Below are positions 5,119 to 6,172 of a stretch of DNA of 6,172 bases, in pieces. The stretch's first letter is position 1. Every line of letters begins with the position of its first letter. The notes beneath the pieces are model-generated. The model saw only the letters and a program-made list of their open reading frames with translations. It was not told the origin of the DNA and made no database searches. This DNA is from Deltaproteobacteria bacterium. GTDB lineage: Bacteria > Desulfobacterota > SM23-61. The stretch spans positions 1 through 6,172 of the forward strand of contig JACRCA010000383.1 in the NCBI GenBank assembly GCA_016234425.1. Reading direction: 5' to 3'. Made by a program: the position numbers and the translations under genes.

Positions 5119-5953
5119 TGACCGCTCCGGCTGTCAATCCTTGCACTAAAAGCCTCTGCAATAAGAGATAGAGAACGATGGCTGGCATTCCGCCCAGCAA
5201 AGCTCCAGCCATCAACATGGGCCAGATGATCCGAAATTCGCCCACTGTCCTGGCAATCCCCAGCGTTACCGTGATCATCGACTCCGTGCTGGTAAGGCAT
5301 AAAACCCAGAGAAGGTCTCCCCAGGCCAGGAGAAAAGCAAAAATGATCGTGGCCACCATCCCCGGCGCGGAGACAGGCAATATAATCCGAAAAAAAACCC
5401 CGAAGCGCGAACACCCATCCACCAGGGCAGCCTGGTCTAAATCATCTGGTATCCGGTCGATGAACCCTTTCATCATCCAGGTGGCGAAAGGAAGGCAGAT
5501 CGTTAAAAAGGCGATGACCAGTCCCGTGCGCGTATCGTAGAGGCCAAATTTGCTCAAGATTTTGAAATAGGGCCCAACCAGGAGTACCCCAGGAAGCATT
5601 TGAGTGGCGAGAAAAAAGCCGATCAGGAATTTCCTCCCCTTAAAGATGAATCGGGAGAATCCGTATCCCGCCAGGGCTCCGAAAAACGTGGAGAGGGCAG
5701 CAGTGGCTAAAGAGATGACGGTGCTGTTCAAAAAGTAAATGCCGAAATTCTTCTTTACCCACATATAGATATAAGCATACAGAGTGGGTTTGATGGGAAT
5801 CCAGGTGGGAGGAATACGAAAAGCCTCGGCTTCGGTCTTAAGAGAGGTGGAGAGCATCCAGATGAAAGGGACGAGGACGAATATGGACGCCAAGGTGAGA
5901 AATCCGTAGTTTTGGATGTTCTGGAAGATCTGTCTTTGAGATCCCTGAATCAA
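5111..5953 (-). CDS. ABC sugar transporter permease, MalG-type (CUT1)
   Basis: Inner-membrane permease of a carbohydrate-type ABC importer, 280 residues, normal for the MalG/UgpE group. The N-terminus has a first helix at about 16-37 followed by SLKTEAEAF and PPTWIPIKPTLYAY, as in this group; NSTVISLATAALSTFFGALAGYGFSR at 76-101 begins the conserved core. The EAA loop that docks the ATPase is DLDQAALVDGCSRFG (171-185) followed by ILP; its first residue is Gln174 where Glu is usual. The C-terminus, QGLTAGAVKE, is the classic ending. The start is TTG at 5953 with GAGGAG six bases upstream (5960-5965), inside the last codons of the previous permease gene; only three bases separate the two genes, so they are translationally close and co-transcribed. 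Sugar or glycerol-phosphate-like substrates are typical of the group, but the actual one is unknown. Neither the binding protein nor the ATPase is in view. Confidence 0.93.
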   Translation of the reverse strand: MIQGSQRQIFQNIQNYGFLTLASIFVLVPFIWMLSTSLKTEAEAFRIPPTWIPIKPTLYAYIYMWVKKNFGIYFLNSTVISLATAALSTFFGALAGYGFSRFIFKGRKFLIGFFLATQMLPGVLLVGPYFKILSKFGLYDTRTGLVIAFLTICLPFATWMMKGFIDRIPDDLDQAALVDGCSRFGVFFRIILPVSAPGMVATIIFAFLLAWGDLLWVLCLTSTESMITVTLGIARTVGEFRIIWPMLMAGALLGGMPAIVLYLLLQRLLVQGLTAGAVKE

Positions 5954-5956
5954 GGT

Positions 5957-6172
5957 CTACTCCTCTTTACTGATCATCCAGATATAGGGAAGGCTGACCA
6001 TCAAAAGGACAATGGTCATGACCACTGCCACGGCTGAGGCATATTCAAATCGAAAGAATTGAAAATACTGCTTGTAGATGTAAGTGGAAAGGACTTCGGT
6101 AATATTTCCAGGTCCTCCCTGGGTCATGGCCTGGATGAGGCCGAAGCGCCTTACTTCCCAGACAATATCCAG
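5957..6172 (-). CDS. ABC sugar transporter permease, MalF/UgpA-type, C-terminal end only
   Basis: The last 71 codons of a permease whose 5' part lies beyond the window. The frame entering at 6172 and ending in TAG at 5957-5959 contains MTQGGPGNITEVLSTYIYKQ, the highly conserved C-terminal loop of MalF/UgpA-like permeases (lT.GGP.naT..l..yiY). It continues with YFQFFRFEYASAVAVVMTIV, the final transmembrane helix, and ends WMISKEE. It pairs with the MalG-type permease that starts three bases later; such a pair forms the membrane channel of a CUT1 importer. The gene is too short to have been found by length alone, but the match is unmistakable. Confidence 0.9.
   Translation of the reverse strand: MDIVWEVRRFGLIQAMTQGGPGNITEVLSTYIYKQYFQFFRFEYASAVAVVMTIVLLMVSLPYIWMISKEE

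Noticed and set aside
1..6172. tRNA, rRNA, CRISPR arrays, insertion sequences or phage attachment sites
   Set aside because: No cloverleaf, regular long repeats with spacers, transposase-like frame or terminal inverted repeats of useful length were seen on either strand.

Overview
The window is a run of solute-uptake genes, nearly all on the minus strand, so it reads from high to low coordinates. Base composition looks mid-GC. Carboxylate-type uptake systems of three unrelated classes, heptamer-period spacers and strong AGGAGG-type ribosome binding sites suggest a Gram-negative bacterium, perhaps of the Desulfobacterota/deltaproteobacterial kind. That assignment is an inference, because no marker gene is present.

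Layout in reading order (minus strand): (1) 6172-5111, two inner-membrane permeases of a sugar-type (CUT1) ABC transporter; the first is only a 71-codon C-terminal end, the second is complete, and 3 bases separate them. (2) 5110-4988, a gene-free spacer with degenerate 7-base repeats and a 16-bp palindrome. (3) 4987-3860, a tripartite tricarboxylate transporter (TTT) locus. tctB is intact and the start of tctA follows 10 bases later, but the rest is scrambled. A plus-strand piece of tctC with an internal deletion, an internal piece of tctA and the 3' end of tctC lie side by side. (4) 3835-2855, a TRAP-type periplasmic binding protein (DctP family). (5) 2806-1691, an M24/creatinase-fold hydrolase that seems to have lost most of the metal ligands of the fold. 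(6) 1690-1577, a spacer with 7-base-period repeats. (7) 1576-575, a second TRAP binding protein. (8) A strong intrinsic terminator/attenuator hairpin. (9) 511 to the window edge, the TRAP small permease DctQ, nearly complete. The large permease DctM would be expected just beyond position 1.

How the genes may work together: binding protein 2 (575-1576) and DctQ form a normal TRAP system. The upstream binding protein and the hydrolase sit in the same run with short gaps, so two binding proteins may feed one permease and the hydrolase may open an imported amide- or amidine-like compound. The hairpin between dctP and dctQ would give more binding protein than permease. No substrate can be named from sequence alone. 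The most unusual part is the scrambled TTT locus, which is either a real decayed and rearranged operon or an amplification/assembly chimera.
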